A DNA stretch of 64,000 nucleotides from contig NZ_AP019735.1 in NCBI RefSeq assembly GCF_006542665.1, forward strand, positions 1,612,001-1,676,000, given 5' to 3'. The stretch comes from Alistipes communis. GTDB taxonomy: Bacteria > Bacteroidota > Bacteroidia > Bacteroidales > Rikenellaceae. A program made the translations under genes and the position numbers. Under the pieces are notes generated by a model. That model had not been told where the DNA came from, searched no databases, and saw only the letters and a program-made list of their open reading frames with translations. Shown piece after piece: positions 49,576 through 57,954 of the stretch (positions are counted from its first letter, which is position 1; the number at the start of each line of letters is the position of its first letter).

Positions 49576-50343
49576 ATGAAAACACAAGCGGAACTGACCG
49601 AGCTGCTCGATTTTATCGGCGAGTACGCCACCTACCTGCTGGGGTCGGGCGTGCATACCTCGCGCGTGGTGCGCAATGCGCGCCGTATCGGCGCCTCGCA
49701 GTCGGTCGACGTGCGGCTGACCACTTTCCAGCGCACGTCGATCCTGACCGTGCGCGAGGAGGGGAACCCGCAGGTGGTGACGCAGGTGGTCGAGATCCCG
49801 CACCTGCCGATCAGTTTCGAACGCAACTCCGACCTCAGTTCGCTGAGCTGGGAGGCCGTCGACCGGCGGCTGCCGCTCGATGTGATCCGCGAGAAGTTCC
49901 GCAAACTGACCGCAAAGCCGCGCATGGACCCGATGTTCGTGCTCATGGTCGTGGGGCTGGCCAACGCTTCGTTCTGCAAACTCTTCAACGGCGACTGGGT
50001 GGCCGTGGGGATCGTCTTCACCTCCACGCTGGCGGGCTTTTCGGCCCGGCAGCAGTTGACCAAAGCCGGCGTGAACCACTTCATCATCTTCATTCTCTCG
50101 GCCTTCGTCGCGTCGCTGTGCGCTTCGTCGGCGCTGCGCTTCGACTGCACGGCCGAGACGGCCATCGCCACGAGCGTGCTGTTCCTCGTTCCGGGCGTGC
50201 CGCTCATCAACGGCGTGATCGACATCGTCGAGGGGCACGTGCTGATCGGTTGCAGCCGTCTGATCGGCGCCCTGCTGCTGATCCTCTGCATCGCCGTGGG
50301 GCTGTCCGTCACGTTGTTAATGGTTAAGGGAAGCCTGCTATGA
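49576..50343 (+). CDS. Threonine/serine exporter family, N-terminal-domain protein (ThrE/YjjP-like)
   Basis: A 255-residue membrane protein of the DUF1212/ThrE type. The cytoplasmic N-terminal part (ELLDFIGEYATYLLGSGVHTSRVVRNARRIGA, VRLTTFQRTSILTV, PHLPISFERN) is followed by four to five helices beginning near residue 120 (DPMFVLMVVGLANASFCKLF) with LVPGVPLINGVIDIVEGH, a signature segment. In E. coli the split pair YjjP-YjjB exports succinate; in Corynebacterium one fused ThrE exports threonine. Its stop overlaps the next gene by 4 bases, and that gene supplies the second half. Substrate here is unknown; succinate would fit a Bacteroidales fermenter. Confidence 0.88.
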   Translation: MKTQAELTELLDFIGEYATYLLGSGVHTSRVVRNARRIGASQSVDVRLTTFQRTSILTVREEGNPQVVTQVVEIPHLPISFERNSDLSSLSWEAVDRRLPLDVIREKFRKLTAKPRMDPMFVLMVVGLANASFCKLFNGDWVAVGIVFTSTLAGFSARQQLTKAGVNHFIIFILSAFVASLCASSALRFDCTAETAIATSVLFLVPGVPLINGVIDIVEGHVLIGCSRLIGALLLILCIAVGLSVTLLMVKGSLL

Positions 50344-50843
50344 TCGCTGCGGATATTTTCGTCGACGGGTTTTTCGCGGCTGTCGCGGCGATCGGGTTCG
50401 GGGCCATCTCCGACCCGCCCCTGCGGGCCTTCCCGTCGATCGCCCTGCTGGCCGCCGCAGGCCACGCCCTGCGTTTTGGCCTGATGACCTGCGCGGGACT
50501 CGACATCACCACGGCGACGCTCTGCGCCTCGCTGCTCATCGGACTGGGAAGCCTCTGGCTCGGCGGCCGGATCTACTGCCCGACCACCGTCCTCTCGATT
50601 CCGGCGCTGCTGCCGATGGTGCCGGGCATCTACGCCTACAAGACGGTCTTCGCCCTGATCATGCTCATGCAGCACACCGCCGAGAGCGATGCGGCGCGGC
50701 AGTATATGGATGCGTTCCTGCTCAACGCGACGGTCACCGTCAGCGTCGTCTTCATGCTGGCCGTCGGTTCGACGGTGCCGATCTTACTCTTCCGCCGCCG
50801 CGCCTTCTCGCTCACGCGGCGCCGCAAACCCCGTAAAGCCTGA
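50340..50843 (+). CDS. Threonine/serine exporter family, C-terminal-domain protein (ThrE_2/YjjB-like)
   Basis: A 167-residue membrane protein with five hydrophobic helices, matching the DUF3815/YjjB half of the ThrE exporter: FAAVAAIGFGAISDPP, ALLAAAGHALRFGLMT, ASLLIGLGSLWLG, PTTVLSIPALLPMVPGIYAYKTVFAL (family signature) and a last helix with a basic tail. It starts with an ATGA overlap to the N-domain gene, so the two subunits are likely made together and form one exporter in the inner membrane. The next gene starts 4 bases later. Confidence 0.88.
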   Translation: MIAADIFVDGFFAAVAAIGFGAISDPPLRAFPSIALLAAAGHALRFGLMTCAGLDITTATLCASLLIGLGSLWLGGRIYCPTTVLSIPALLPMVPGIYAYKTVFALIMLMQHTAESDAARQYMDAFLLNATVTVSVVFMLAVGSTVPILLFRRRAFSLTRRRKPRKA

Positions 50844-50847
50844 TTGC

Positions 50848-51576
50848 ATGGAGATTTTCTGGAATACCATCGCACGTTACAATGCCGCCACGTGGCCGTG
50901 GCAGATCGCGATCGTGGCGGCGGCGGCAGTGCTCACCGTCCTGCTCTACCTCCGCCCGACGCAGAATGTCAAACGGGCCATGAAACTCTTTCTGGCGGGT
51001 CTCAATGCCTGGATCGCCGTGGTTTACTATCTGGTCTGGTGCGGCCAGCGCAGCCACAGCGACGTGCTGGCCCTCTTCTGGGGGATCATGGCCGTGATCT
51101 GGCTCTACGACCTTTATGCCGATTTCACGCGCTTCGAGCGCACGAGCCGCCCCAACGGCTTCGCCCTGCTGCTCTACCTCATGCCGCTGGCCTATCCGCT
51201 CTTTTCGCTGGCGCGGGGGCTGTCGTTCCCGATGATGACCATGCCCGTGATGCCCTGTTCGGTGGCGGTCTTCACCATTGGTCTGATGCTGGCCTTCACG
51301 CACCGTATCAACATCTTCCTCGTACTGTTCCTCTGCCACTGGGCGCTGATCGGGCTGGCGAAGGTCTACTTCTTCGGTATTCCCGAAGACTTCCTGCTGG
51401 CCGCCTCGACCGTGCCGGCGCTCTACCTCTTTTTCCGCGAATACATCGCCAAGAACCGCGAACTGCGCACCAAGCCCGACGCGCGGATGCTCAACGGGCT
51501 GTTGATCCTGCTCTGCATCGTCATCGGCCTTTTCTTCACCGCCACGCTGCTGCACCAGATCCGGCTCTACGTCTGA
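50848..51576 (+). CDS. DUF6064-like multi-pass membrane protein
   Basis: A 242-residue membrane protein starting at 50848 (MEIFWNTIARYNAATWPWQI), the N-terminus typical of DUF6064. About seven helices follow: IVAAAAVLTVLLYL, LFLAGLNAWIAVVYYLVW, VLALFWGIMAVIWLYDLY, LLLYLMPLAYPLFSLARG, VAVFTIGLMLAF, FLVLFLCHWALIGLAKVYFFG and LLILLCIVIGLFFTATLL. The motif FPMMTMPVMPCSVAVFTIGLML is another family trait. Function unknown. It lies 4 bases behind the ThrE pair, so it may act with or be regulated with the exporter. Confidence 0.8.
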   Translation: MEIFWNTIARYNAATWPWQIAIVAAAAVLTVLLYLRPTQNVKRAMKLFLAGLNAWIAVVYYLVWCGQRSHSDVLALFWGIMAVIWLYDLYADFTRFERTSRPNGFALLLYLMPLAYPLFSLARGLSFPMMTMPVMPCSVAVFTIGLMLAFTHRINIFLVLFLCHWALIGLAKVYFFGIPEDFLLAASTVPALYLFFREYIAKNRELRTKPDARMLNGLLILLCIVIGLFFTATLLHQIRLYV

Positions 51577-51631
51577 CCGGACGACCGCCCCGCTTCTTCG
51601 GGAATCGATAGGCGGGATCGCGAAAAATTCG

Positions 51632-51639
51632 TAACTTTG
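51632..51639 (+). promoter_or_regulatory. -7 box of uvrD/pcrA
   Basis: TAACTTTG, 22 bases before the helicase start codon. Confidence 0.6.
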
Positions 51640-51661
51640 TCGCCCGACAAGTACGAAACAG

Positions 51662-54154
51662 ATGGAATCACCGATATTGCAGGGGCTCAACCCCGCCCAG
51701 CGCGCCGCCGTCGAGGCCTACGACTCCGCGTCGCTCATCATCGCCGGAGCCGGTTCGGGCAAGACGCGCGTGCTCACCTCGCGCATCGCCTATATGATTC
51801 AAAAAGGAATCAAACCCAAAAATATTTTGGCAACGACATTTACGAATAAAGCAGCGCAGGAGATGCGTGAGCGTATTGTCAAAATGATTCCAGAACATTT
51901 GACCGAGGGTCAAGCTCGCCATATTTGGATGGGTACCTTCCACTCGATCTTCGCCCGCATCCTGCGCACCGACGCCGAGCGGATCGGCTTTCCGGCGAAC
52001 TTCACGATCTACGATGCGTCCGACGCCAAGAACCTCATCAAGACGATCGTCAAGGAGCTGAACCTCGCCGACGACAAGTACAAGCCCAACACGATCGCCT
52101 CGCGCATCTCGCAGGCCAAGAACGCGCTGGTCACCCCGGGCGCCTATCTGGCCAATTCGGCGCACGCCACCGAAGACCGGCGGGCGCAGATTCCCGAGTT
52201 CGGCAACATCTACAACCTCTACTGCCAGCGCTGCAAGCACAACGGCGCGATGGATTTCGACGACCTGCTGTTGCAGACCAACATCCTGCTGCGCGACTGT
52301 CCCGACGTGTTGGAGCGTTATCAGGAGCAGTTCAAATATATTCTGGTCGACGAGTATCAGGATACCAACTACGCGCAGTACATCATCGTCCGCCGCCTGT
52401 CGCAGCATCACGGCAAGGTCTGCGTCGTGGGCGACGACGCACAGTCGATCTACTCGTTCCGCGGCGCCAAGATCGAAAACATCCTCTCCTTCCAGCGCGA
52501 CTATCCCGAAGCGAAAGTCTTCAAGCTGGAACAGAACTACCGTTCGACGCGCACGATCGTCGAGGCGGCCAACTCGGTGATCGTCCACAATTCGCGCCGC
52601 ATGGAGAAGAGGTGCTTCTCGGAGGGCGACGAGGGCGAGAAGATCCGTGTGCTGAAAGCCTACACCGACCGCGAGGAGGCCGAGCTGGTCGTACAGGATC
52701 TGCGCGACAAGGTGCGCGCCACGGGCGATGCGTGGAACGAAGCGGCGATCCTCTACCGCACCAACAACCAGTCGCAGGCGCTCGAAGAGTCGCTGCGCCG
52801 CCGCGGCATTCCCTACCGCATCTACAAGGGGGCGTCGTTCTACGACCGCAAGGAGATCAAGGATATGCTGGCCTATATCCGGCTGGTGGTCAACCCGCGC
52901 GACGACGAGGCCTTCCGGCGCATCGTCAACTATCCGGCGCGCGGCATCGGCGACACCACCGTGCTGCGTATCGCCCAACTGGCGGCCGAACGGGGCGTGT
53001 CGATGTGGGAGGCGGTCGACGCGCTGGTGGCCGAGCCTGTGAGCGATCCCGTGCAGCGCACGATCGTGCGCAAGGTCGCCGAGTTCGTGGCGCTCATCCG
53101 CTCGCTCTCGCTCGAACGTGCGCAGAAGGGACTCTACGACTTCGGTATGGAGGTGGCGTCGCGTTCGGGCATTCTGGCGCTCTTCCGCCGTGAGAACAGC
53201 CCCGAGGCTACTTCGGCGCTCGACAACATCGAGGAGCTGCTCAACTCGATGCAGCTCTTCAAGGAGCAGCGCGACGCCGAGATCCGCGGCGGCGAGGAGC
53301 TCGGGGAGGCTACCGTCGAGGAGTGGTTGCAGAGCGTGACGCTCACCACCGATATGGACAAGAAGGAGGACGCGGGCGACGACGACAAGGTGACGCTCAT
53401 GACCGTCCATTCGGCCAAGGGGCTGGAGTTCAAATACGTCTACATCGTCGGGATGGAGGAGAACCTCTTCCCGTCGCAGCGGGCCGCCGAGTCGCCCGAG
53501 GGTTTCGAAGAGGAGCGGCGCCTGTTCTACGTGGCCCTCACGCGCGCCAAATGCAGTGCGGTGCTCTCCTATGCCGAGATGCGGTTCAAGTGGGGCAACA
53601 TGGAGTTTTCGCGTCCGAGCTGTTTCCTGCGCGAGATCGACCCCCGCTATCTCGACGGTGCGGTCGGGGCCGGCCAGACGCCCGTGCGCGAAGAGGCCGC
53701 AGCCGGCGGCCGCACGGCGCTCGAAGAGCTGCGCCGGCGTTTCGACGTGCGTTATCAGCAGCGGGCGGGCGGCAGCGGCAACCCCTCCTTCGGCGGTGCG
53801 AAATCTTCGTTCGGCGGACGGGGCGGAGCCTATTCCGGCGGTTCGCGGCCGGAGAGCGGCGCCCCTTCGTTCGGCGGGCAGGGCGGGACGGATTCCGCCT
53901 TCCGGCGCCCTGCGCTGCAACGCCCCGTTGTGCCGGAGAATTTGCGGCGGCTGGGCGGCGGAGCGGCACCCGCCGCAGGGAACGCCGCGGCGTCGGGCTA
54001 TGCCGTCGGCGAGCGGGTCGAGCATCCCAAGTTCGGGTGCGGGGAGATCGTGCGTATCGAAACGCTGGCGGCCGATCATAAGCTGGTCGTCGTCTTCGAG
54101 GAGTACGGCGAGAAGACCCTGCTTGCGAAATTCGCCAAATTGACGAAACGATGA
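51662..54154 (+). CDS. UvrD/PcrA-type superfamily 1 DNA helicase
   Basis: An 830-residue 3'-5' helicase for excision repair or replication restart. Q-motif and Walker A are LNPAQRAAVEAY and AGAGSGKTRVL (residues 28-38), motif Ia is TFTNKAAQEM, motif II DEYQDTNYAQY near residue 230, motif III VGDDAQSIYSFRGA, motif IV QNYRSTRTIVEAAN, motif V TVHSAKGLEFKYVYIVGM and motif VI YVALTRAK. After about residue 665 a Gly/Ser/Ala-rich linker leads to a PcrA-like C-terminal element (GERVEHPKFGCGEIVRIE). Bases 51791-51930, over motif Ia, are strikingly AT-rich (39% GC). Stop overlaps the next gene by 4 bases. Confidence 0.94.
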   Translation: MESPILQGLNPAQRAAVEAYDSASLIIAGAGSGKTRVLTSRIAYMIQKGIKPKNILATTFTNKAAQEMRERIVKMIPEHLTEGQARHIWMGTFHSIFARILRTDAERIGFPANFTIYDASDAKNLIKTIVKELNLADDKYKPNTIASRISQAKNALVTPGAYLANSAHATEDRRAQIPEFGNIYNLYCQRCKHNGAMDFDDLLLQTNILLRDCPDVLERYQEQFKYILVDEYQDTNYAQYIIVRRLSQHHGKVCVVGDDAQSIYSFRGAKIENILSFQRDYPEAKVFKLEQNYRSTRTIVEAANSVIVHNSRRMEKRCFSEGDEGEKIRVLKAYTDREEAELVVQDLRDKVRATGDAWNEAAILYRTNNQSQALEESLRRRGIPYRIYKGASFYDRKEIKDMLAYIRLVVNPRDDEAFRRIVNYPARGIGDTTVLRIAQLAAERGVSMWEAVDALVAEPVSDPVQRTIVRKVAEFVALIRSLSLERAQKGLYDFGMEVASRSGILALFRRENSPEATSALDNIEELLNSMQLFKEQRDAEIRGGEELGEATVEEWLQSVTLTTDMDKKEDAGDDDKVTLMTVHSAKGLEFKYVYIVGMEENLFPSQRAAESPEGFEEERRLFYVALTRAKCSAVLSYAEMRFKWGNMEFSRPSCFLREIDPRYLDGAVGAGQTPVREEAAAGGRTALEELRRRFDVRYQQRAGGSGNPSFGGAKSSFGGRGGAYSGGSRPESGAPSFGGQGGTDSAFRRPALQRPVVPENLRRLGGGAAPAAGNAAASGYAVGERVEHPKFGCGEIVRIETLAADHKLVVVFEEYGEKTLLAKFAKLTKR

Positions 54155-55152
54155 TACCGGTTTTCGATCCTGCCGCGCCTGCGGCGTCGGGGTGCGTCGC
54201 GACCCCCCCCCTCGTATCGGTCTGCATGACCGCCTACAACCATGCGCCCTACATCGGCCGGGCGATCGAAGGGGTACTGTCGCAGCGGACGACGTTCGCC
54301 GTGGAGCTGGTGTTGAGCGACGATTGCAGTACGGACGGCACGGGTGCGATCTGCCGCGACTACGCCGCGCGTTATCCCGACCGCATCCGGCTGTTGACGG
54401 GGGATGTCAACGTGGGGATGCGTGCCAACTACCGGCGCACGATCGAAGCGTGCCGGGGCCGTTACGTGGCGATGTGCGACGGCGACGACTGGTGGTGCGA
54501 CCCGCTCAAACTGCAACGGCAGGTCGAGGCGTTGGAGGCCGATCCCGCCTGCGGCATCTGCTATACGCGGGTGCGCTGTTATGCGCAGGAGGAGGGGCGC
54601 TATGTCGAGAACTACCCGATGGGGGCGGGTGCGACGACTTTCGAGGAGCTGTTGTTGAACAATACGATTCCCAATTGTGCGGCCGTCGTGCGGCGCGACC
54701 TGCTCGCGGGCTACTATGCCGATCCCGAACTGCGGCCGCTCGAACGGCCGTGGCCGCTGGAAGACTACCCGATGTGGCTCTGGATGGCGCCGCGCTGCAC
54801 GATCCGGTTTCTGGACTGCGAGACGGCGGTTTTCCGCGTACTGCCCGACAGCGGCAGTCACCAGTCGTCGCTGGAGCGCCGGATCGTCTATTTCGATGCG
54901 ATTTTCGATATCAAGTGCTGGTTCGACGCCCGCTACGGCGGCGGCCGTCAGCGGCGGCGGATCGCCAGGATGCGCATGGAATATATCCTCACGCTGATGA
55001 GGGATGCGGGCGGCGGTGCCTGTCTGCGCCGTTGGTGGCGCGACGTCCGTCGGGAACCCTCCCTGCTGTTCGTGTGGAGAGGGGGCGGAAAGCTGGTATG
55101 GAGTGCGCTCCGCCGCTCTGCCCGACATGAATTTTTGAATGGGAACAGATGA
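54151..55152 (+). CDS. Glycosyltransferase family 2, copy A
   Basis: A 333-residue GT-A glycosyltransferase. LVSVCMTAYNHAPYIGRAIE starts the fold near residue 21, LSDDCSTDGT is the nucleotide-binding turn and MCDGDDWWCDP holds the DxD metal motif near residue 110. A longer N-terminal piece (residues 1-20) precedes, encoded partly by a run of nine C bases (54203-54211). The first half is 98% identical in DNA to copy B; from 54555 the two diverge, so the acceptor-specificity region differs. C-terminus is Arg-rich and basic, likely membrane-associated. It overlaps uvrD and copy B by 4 bases each. Probable role: surface polysaccharide synthesis. Confidence 0.9.
   Translation: MIPVFDPAAPAASGCVATPPLVSVCMTAYNHAPYIGRAIEGVLSQRTTFAVELVLSDDCSTDGTGAICRDYAARYPDRIRLLTGDVNVGMRANYRRTIEACRGRYVAMCDGDDWWCDPLKLQRQVEALEADPACGICYTRVRCYAQEEGRYVENYPMGAGATTFEELLLNNTIPNCAAVVRRDLLAGYYADPELRPLERPWPLEDYPMWLWMAPRCTIRFLDCETAVFRVLPDSGSHQSSLERRIVYFDAIFDIKCWFDARYGGGRQRRRIARMRMEYILTLMRDAGGGACLRRWWRDVRREPSLLFVWRGGGKLVWSALRRSARHEFLNGNR
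54211..54554 (+). repeat. 344-bp near-identical block, copy A (pairs with 55167-55510)
   Basis: I count 6 differences in 344 ungapped bases (about 98% identity) against copy B, then abrupt divergence on the 3' side. Confidence 0.92.
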
Positions 55153-56084
55153 TGAATGCCGAACCTCTCGTATCGGTCTGCATGACCGCCTACAACCATG
55201 CGCCCTACATCGGCCGGGCGATCGAAGGGGTGCTGTCGCAGCGGACGACGTTCGCCGTGGAGCTGGTGTTGAGCGACGATTGCAGTCCGGACGGCACGGG
55301 TGCGATCTGCCGCGACTACGCCGCGCGTTATCCCGACCGCATCCGGTTGTTGACGGGGGTTGTCAACGTGGGGATGCGCGCCAACTACCGGCGCACGATC
55401 GAAGCGTGTCGGGGCCGTTACGTGGCGATGTGCGACGGCGACGACTGGTGGTGCGACCCGCTCAAACTGCAACGGCAGGTCGAGGCGTTGGAGGCCGATC
55501 CCGCCTGCGGGTTGAGCTATACCCGCTCCGAGCGGCGGTTCGAGGCGACGGGCGAGCGGCGGCGCTATCCTGCCGGAGAGCTCTTTTGCGATTTCGACCG
55601 GCTGCTGTTCGACAATACGGTCGAGAACTGCACGGCCGTCGCGCGGCGGGAGCTGATCCTGCGCTACTACGCGGAGGTGCGGCCGGAAGAGCATCCCGAA
55701 TGGCTGACCGACGATGCGCCGATGTGGATCTGGTTCGCGGCGTGCAGCCGCATCCGGGCATCGGAGGAGGTGACGGCCGTCCACCGCATGTTGCCCGAAA
55801 GCGTCAGCCAGAGTCGGGCTTACCGTGCGCGCATCGCCTTCTGCGATTCGCTGTGCGACATCTCGCTCTGGTTCGACGCCCGTTACGGCACGGGGCGCCA
55901 CCTGCGGGCGCTGCGTCGGCGTCGGATGCGCGTGGCACTGTGGGTGTTGTCGCGCGACGGTACGACGGCGGAGTATCTTTCGCGCTGGTGGCGCGACGTG
56001 CGGCGCACGCCGCTGCTCGTGTTCGATGCGGCGGGATACGGACTGTTGGTGAAGAAATGGCTGCGACGGCAGCCGAAACGATAA
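55149..56084 (+). CDS. Glycosyltransferase family 2, copy B
   Basis: A 311-residue GT-A glycosyltransferase, tandem paralogue of copy A, with the same motifs (LVSVCMTAYNHAPYIG, LSDDCSPDGT, MCDGDDWWCDP). Its N-terminal half is nearly the same DNA; the C-terminal half (from residue about 121) is a different sequence with only scattered matches, including LWFDARYG and SRWWRDVRR. It lacks the 15-residue extra N-terminus and the poly-C tract of copy A. The 4-base overlap to copy A suggests co-translation. Likely adds a different sugar or acceptor to the same envelope glycan, an inference. nth begins 4 bases after. Confidence 0.9.
   Translation: MMNAEPLVSVCMTAYNHAPYIGRAIEGVLSQRTTFAVELVLSDDCSPDGTGAICRDYAARYPDRIRLLTGVVNVGMRANYRRTIEACRGRYVAMCDGDDWWCDPLKLQRQVEALEADPACGLSYTRSERRFEATGERRRYPAGELFCDFDRLLFDNTVENCTAVARRELILRYYAEVRPEEHPEWLTDDAPMWIWFAACSRIRASEEVTAVHRMLPESVSQSRAYRARIAFCDSLCDISLWFDARYGTGRHLRALRRRRMRVALWVLSRDGTTAEYLSRWWRDVRRTPLLVFDAAGYGLLVKKWLRRQPKR
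55167..55510 (+). repeat. 344-bp near-identical block, copy B (pairs with 54211-54554)
   Basis: Same length as copy A without gaps, 956 bases downstream, so both sit at the same place in their genes. Confidence 0.92.
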
Positions 56085-56088
56085 AGCT

Positions 56089-56739
56089 ATGACATTGAAG
56101 GAACGTTATGCGGGCGTGATCGGCTGGTTCGAGGCCAACATGCCCGTAGCCGAGAGCGAGTTGCAGTACAAGGATCCCTACCAGTTGCTGGTGGCCGTCA
56201 TTCTTTCGGCGCAGTGTACCGACAAGCGGGTCAACATGACTACGCCGGCGCTTTTCGAAGCCTATCCTACGCCCGAGGCGATGGCGCAGGCTACGGTCGA
56301 AGAGATCTACGCCTACATCAAAAGCATCTCCTATCCCAACAACAAGGCCAGGAACCTGGCCGCCATGGCGCGGATGCTCTGCACGGAGTTCGGCGGCGTG
56401 GTGCCGTCGGATCTCGACGCCTTGCAGCGATTGCCCGGCGTGGGGCGCAAGACGGCCAACGTCGTGGGGGCGGTCATCTGGGGCAAGGAGGTGATGCCCG
56501 TCGATACCCACGTCTTCCGCGTGTCGGCCCGCATCGGGCTTACGCGCGGCGCTAAAACCCCGCTCCAGACCGAGTTGCAGCTCGAAAAGAACATCCCGTC
56601 GCATCTGCTGCCCGTGGCGCATCACTGGTTGATTCTCCACGGCCGTTACGTCTGCACGGCGCGGGCTCCGAAGTGCGACGCCTGCGGGATCGCGCCGTGG
56701 TGCAAGAGCCGTGAGAAGCAGAAAATGGCGGATAAGTAG
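56089..56739 (+). CDS. nth: Endonuclease III
   Basis: Endonuclease III removes oxidised pyrimidines and nicks at abasic sites. The 216-residue protein has DPYQLLVAVILSAQCTDKRVN, the helix-hairpin-helix LQRLPGVGRKTANVVG (residues about 113-128), the catalytic lysine in the hairpin (GRKTANVV) and aspartate in VDTHVFRVS. The iron-sulfur cysteines are in CTARAPKCDACGIAPWC. All typical of Nth rather than MutY. It follows the glycosyltransferase pair by 4 bases, so it is probably read through from upstream. Confidence 0.95.
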   Translation: MTLKERYAGVIGWFEANMPVAESELQYKDPYQLLVAVILSAQCTDKRVNMTTPALFEAYPTPEAMAQATVEEIYAYIKSISYPNNKARNLAAMARMLCTEFGGVVPSDLDALQRLPGVGRKTANVVGAVIWGKEVMPVDTHVFRVSARIGLTRGAKTPLQTELQLEKNIPSHLLPVAHHWLILHGRYVCTARAPKCDACGIAPWCKSREKQKMADK

Positions 56740-56759
56740 GAAATTTCCGAACCTTTTGT

Positions 56760-56840
56760 TACCTTTGACTTCGTCTTAGATACTCCCGTTCGACAATGCT
56801 CAAATAAATTTGACATTGTACTCACTTATTCGTATCTTTG
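56760..56840 (+). repeat. Promoter-bearing palindromic element, third copy
   Basis: TACCTTTG (56760-56767) and TATCTTTG (56833-56840) are 73 bases apart and enclose the same blocks as at 10829-10985: TAGATACTCCCG, CGACAATG, CTCAAATAAATTTGACATTG, then CTC-CTTATTCG. TTTG (56809-56812), 20 bases, TATCTTTG makes a full promoter. nrnA begins only 5 bases after it. Confidence 0.85.
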
Positions 56841-56845
56841 AAGCG

Positions 56846-57889
56846 ATGAAGATCGACAGTGCAAAAATCGAAGCGCTCCGCGAACTGCTCGCCGCACCTC
56901 ACCGTAAGATCGTGCTGGTCGCACATACCAACCCCGACGGCGATGCGATCGGGGCCTCGACGGCATGGCGCGATGTGCTCGCGGCGATGGGGCATGAGGT
57001 GACGATGATCGTCCCCAACAAATACCCCTATTTTCTCGACTGGATGCCCGACATCCGCGAAGTGGTGATCTTCCGCTTCGCGCCCGAACGCGCGCTCGAA
57101 GCCATTCGCGGGGCGGATATCGTCTTCTGCCTCGATTTCAACTCCCTGTCGCGCCTCGAAGCGCTCAGCGACGCGCTGGCCGAGAATACGGCGGCGCGGC
57201 GCGTGCTGATCGATCATCACCTTTCGCCCGACGGAGGCTTCGACCTGCAATTCTCCTATCCGCAGTCGTCGAGCACCTGCTTCCTGCTCTACTGCATCAT
57301 CGAGCAGCTCTGCGGAACGGAGGTCATCACCCGTAAGATGGCCGAAGCGCTCTATGTGGGCATGATGACCGATACCGGCAACTTCTCCTTCTCGTTCCTC
57401 ACGCCGGCGCTCTACCGCGCCCTGGCCGTCCTGGTCGAGAAAGGGATCGACGTGGCCGGTATTCACAACAGCGTCTACAACGGTTATACGGAGGACCGCG
57501 CCCGTCTGTTCGGCTATGCGATCCACCGCAAGATGAACATCATCCAGGAGGGGACGGCGGCCTACATGTCGCTTACGGAGGCCGAGATGCGCCGCTACCG
57601 TTTCCAGCAGGGCGACAGCGAGGGATTCGTCAATTATCCGCTGACGATCAAGAAGATGAAGATGTCGGCCATGTTCCTCGGCCACCACAAGTTCATCCGT
57701 GTATCGCTGCGCTCGCGCGGCGATGTGGACGTCAACCTCTTTGCCCGCAAATATTTCGACGGCGGCGGACACAAGAATGCCGCCGGGGGCAAATCCTATG
57801 TCTCGATGGACGAGACGATCGCTCATTATATCCGTTCGGTCGAGGAGTTCGCCCGCGAGGGCGGCCTCGATACCCCCCCCCTTCGGTAG
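56846..57889 (+). CDS. nrnA: Bifunctional oligoribonuclease / PAP phosphatase NrnA-type DHH phosphoesterase
   Basis: A 347-residue DHH/DHHA1 protein that degrades nanoRNAs and may dephosphorylate phosphoadenosine phosphate. IVLVAHTNPDGDAIGAS carries metal motif I (residues about 17-33), FCLDFNSLSRLE motif II, LIDHHLSPDGG motif III (DHH), YVGMMTDTGNFSFSFL motif IV, and the C-terminal DHHA1 ends with VNLFARKYFDGGGHKNAAGG. The ATG at 56846 is the start; the longer frame begins inside the promoter element. A run of nine C bases lies at 57873-57881 near the stop. A single promoter box sits 5 bases before the ATG, so the mRNA may be leaderless. Confidence 0.92.
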   Translation: MKIDSAKIEALRELLAAPHRKIVLVAHTNPDGDAIGASTAWRDVLAAMGHEVTMIVPNKYPYFLDWMPDIREVVIFRFAPERALEAIRGADIVFCLDFNSLSRLEALSDALAENTAARRVLIDHHLSPDGGFDLQFSYPQSSSTCFLLYCIIEQLCGTEVITRKMAEALYVGMMTDTGNFSFSFLTPALYRALAVLVEKGIDVAGIHNSVYNGYTEDRARLFGYAIHRKMNIIQEGTAAYMSLTEAEMRRYRFQQGDSEGFVNYPLTIKKMKMSAMFLGHHKFIRVSLRSRGDVDVNLFARKYFDGGGHKNAAGGKSYVSMDETIAHYIRSVEEFAREGGLDTPPLR

Positions 57890-57954
57890 TCCGGTGCGGT
57901 ATCGGCTTCCGCGGGGAGAGTGCATCTGAACCTAAAAACCTAAAACCGTTATAA

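Noticed and set aside
57873..57881. Phase-variable poly-C tract in nrnA
   Set aside because: It lies five codons before the stop, so slippage would alter only the last residues. Little regulatory effect expected.
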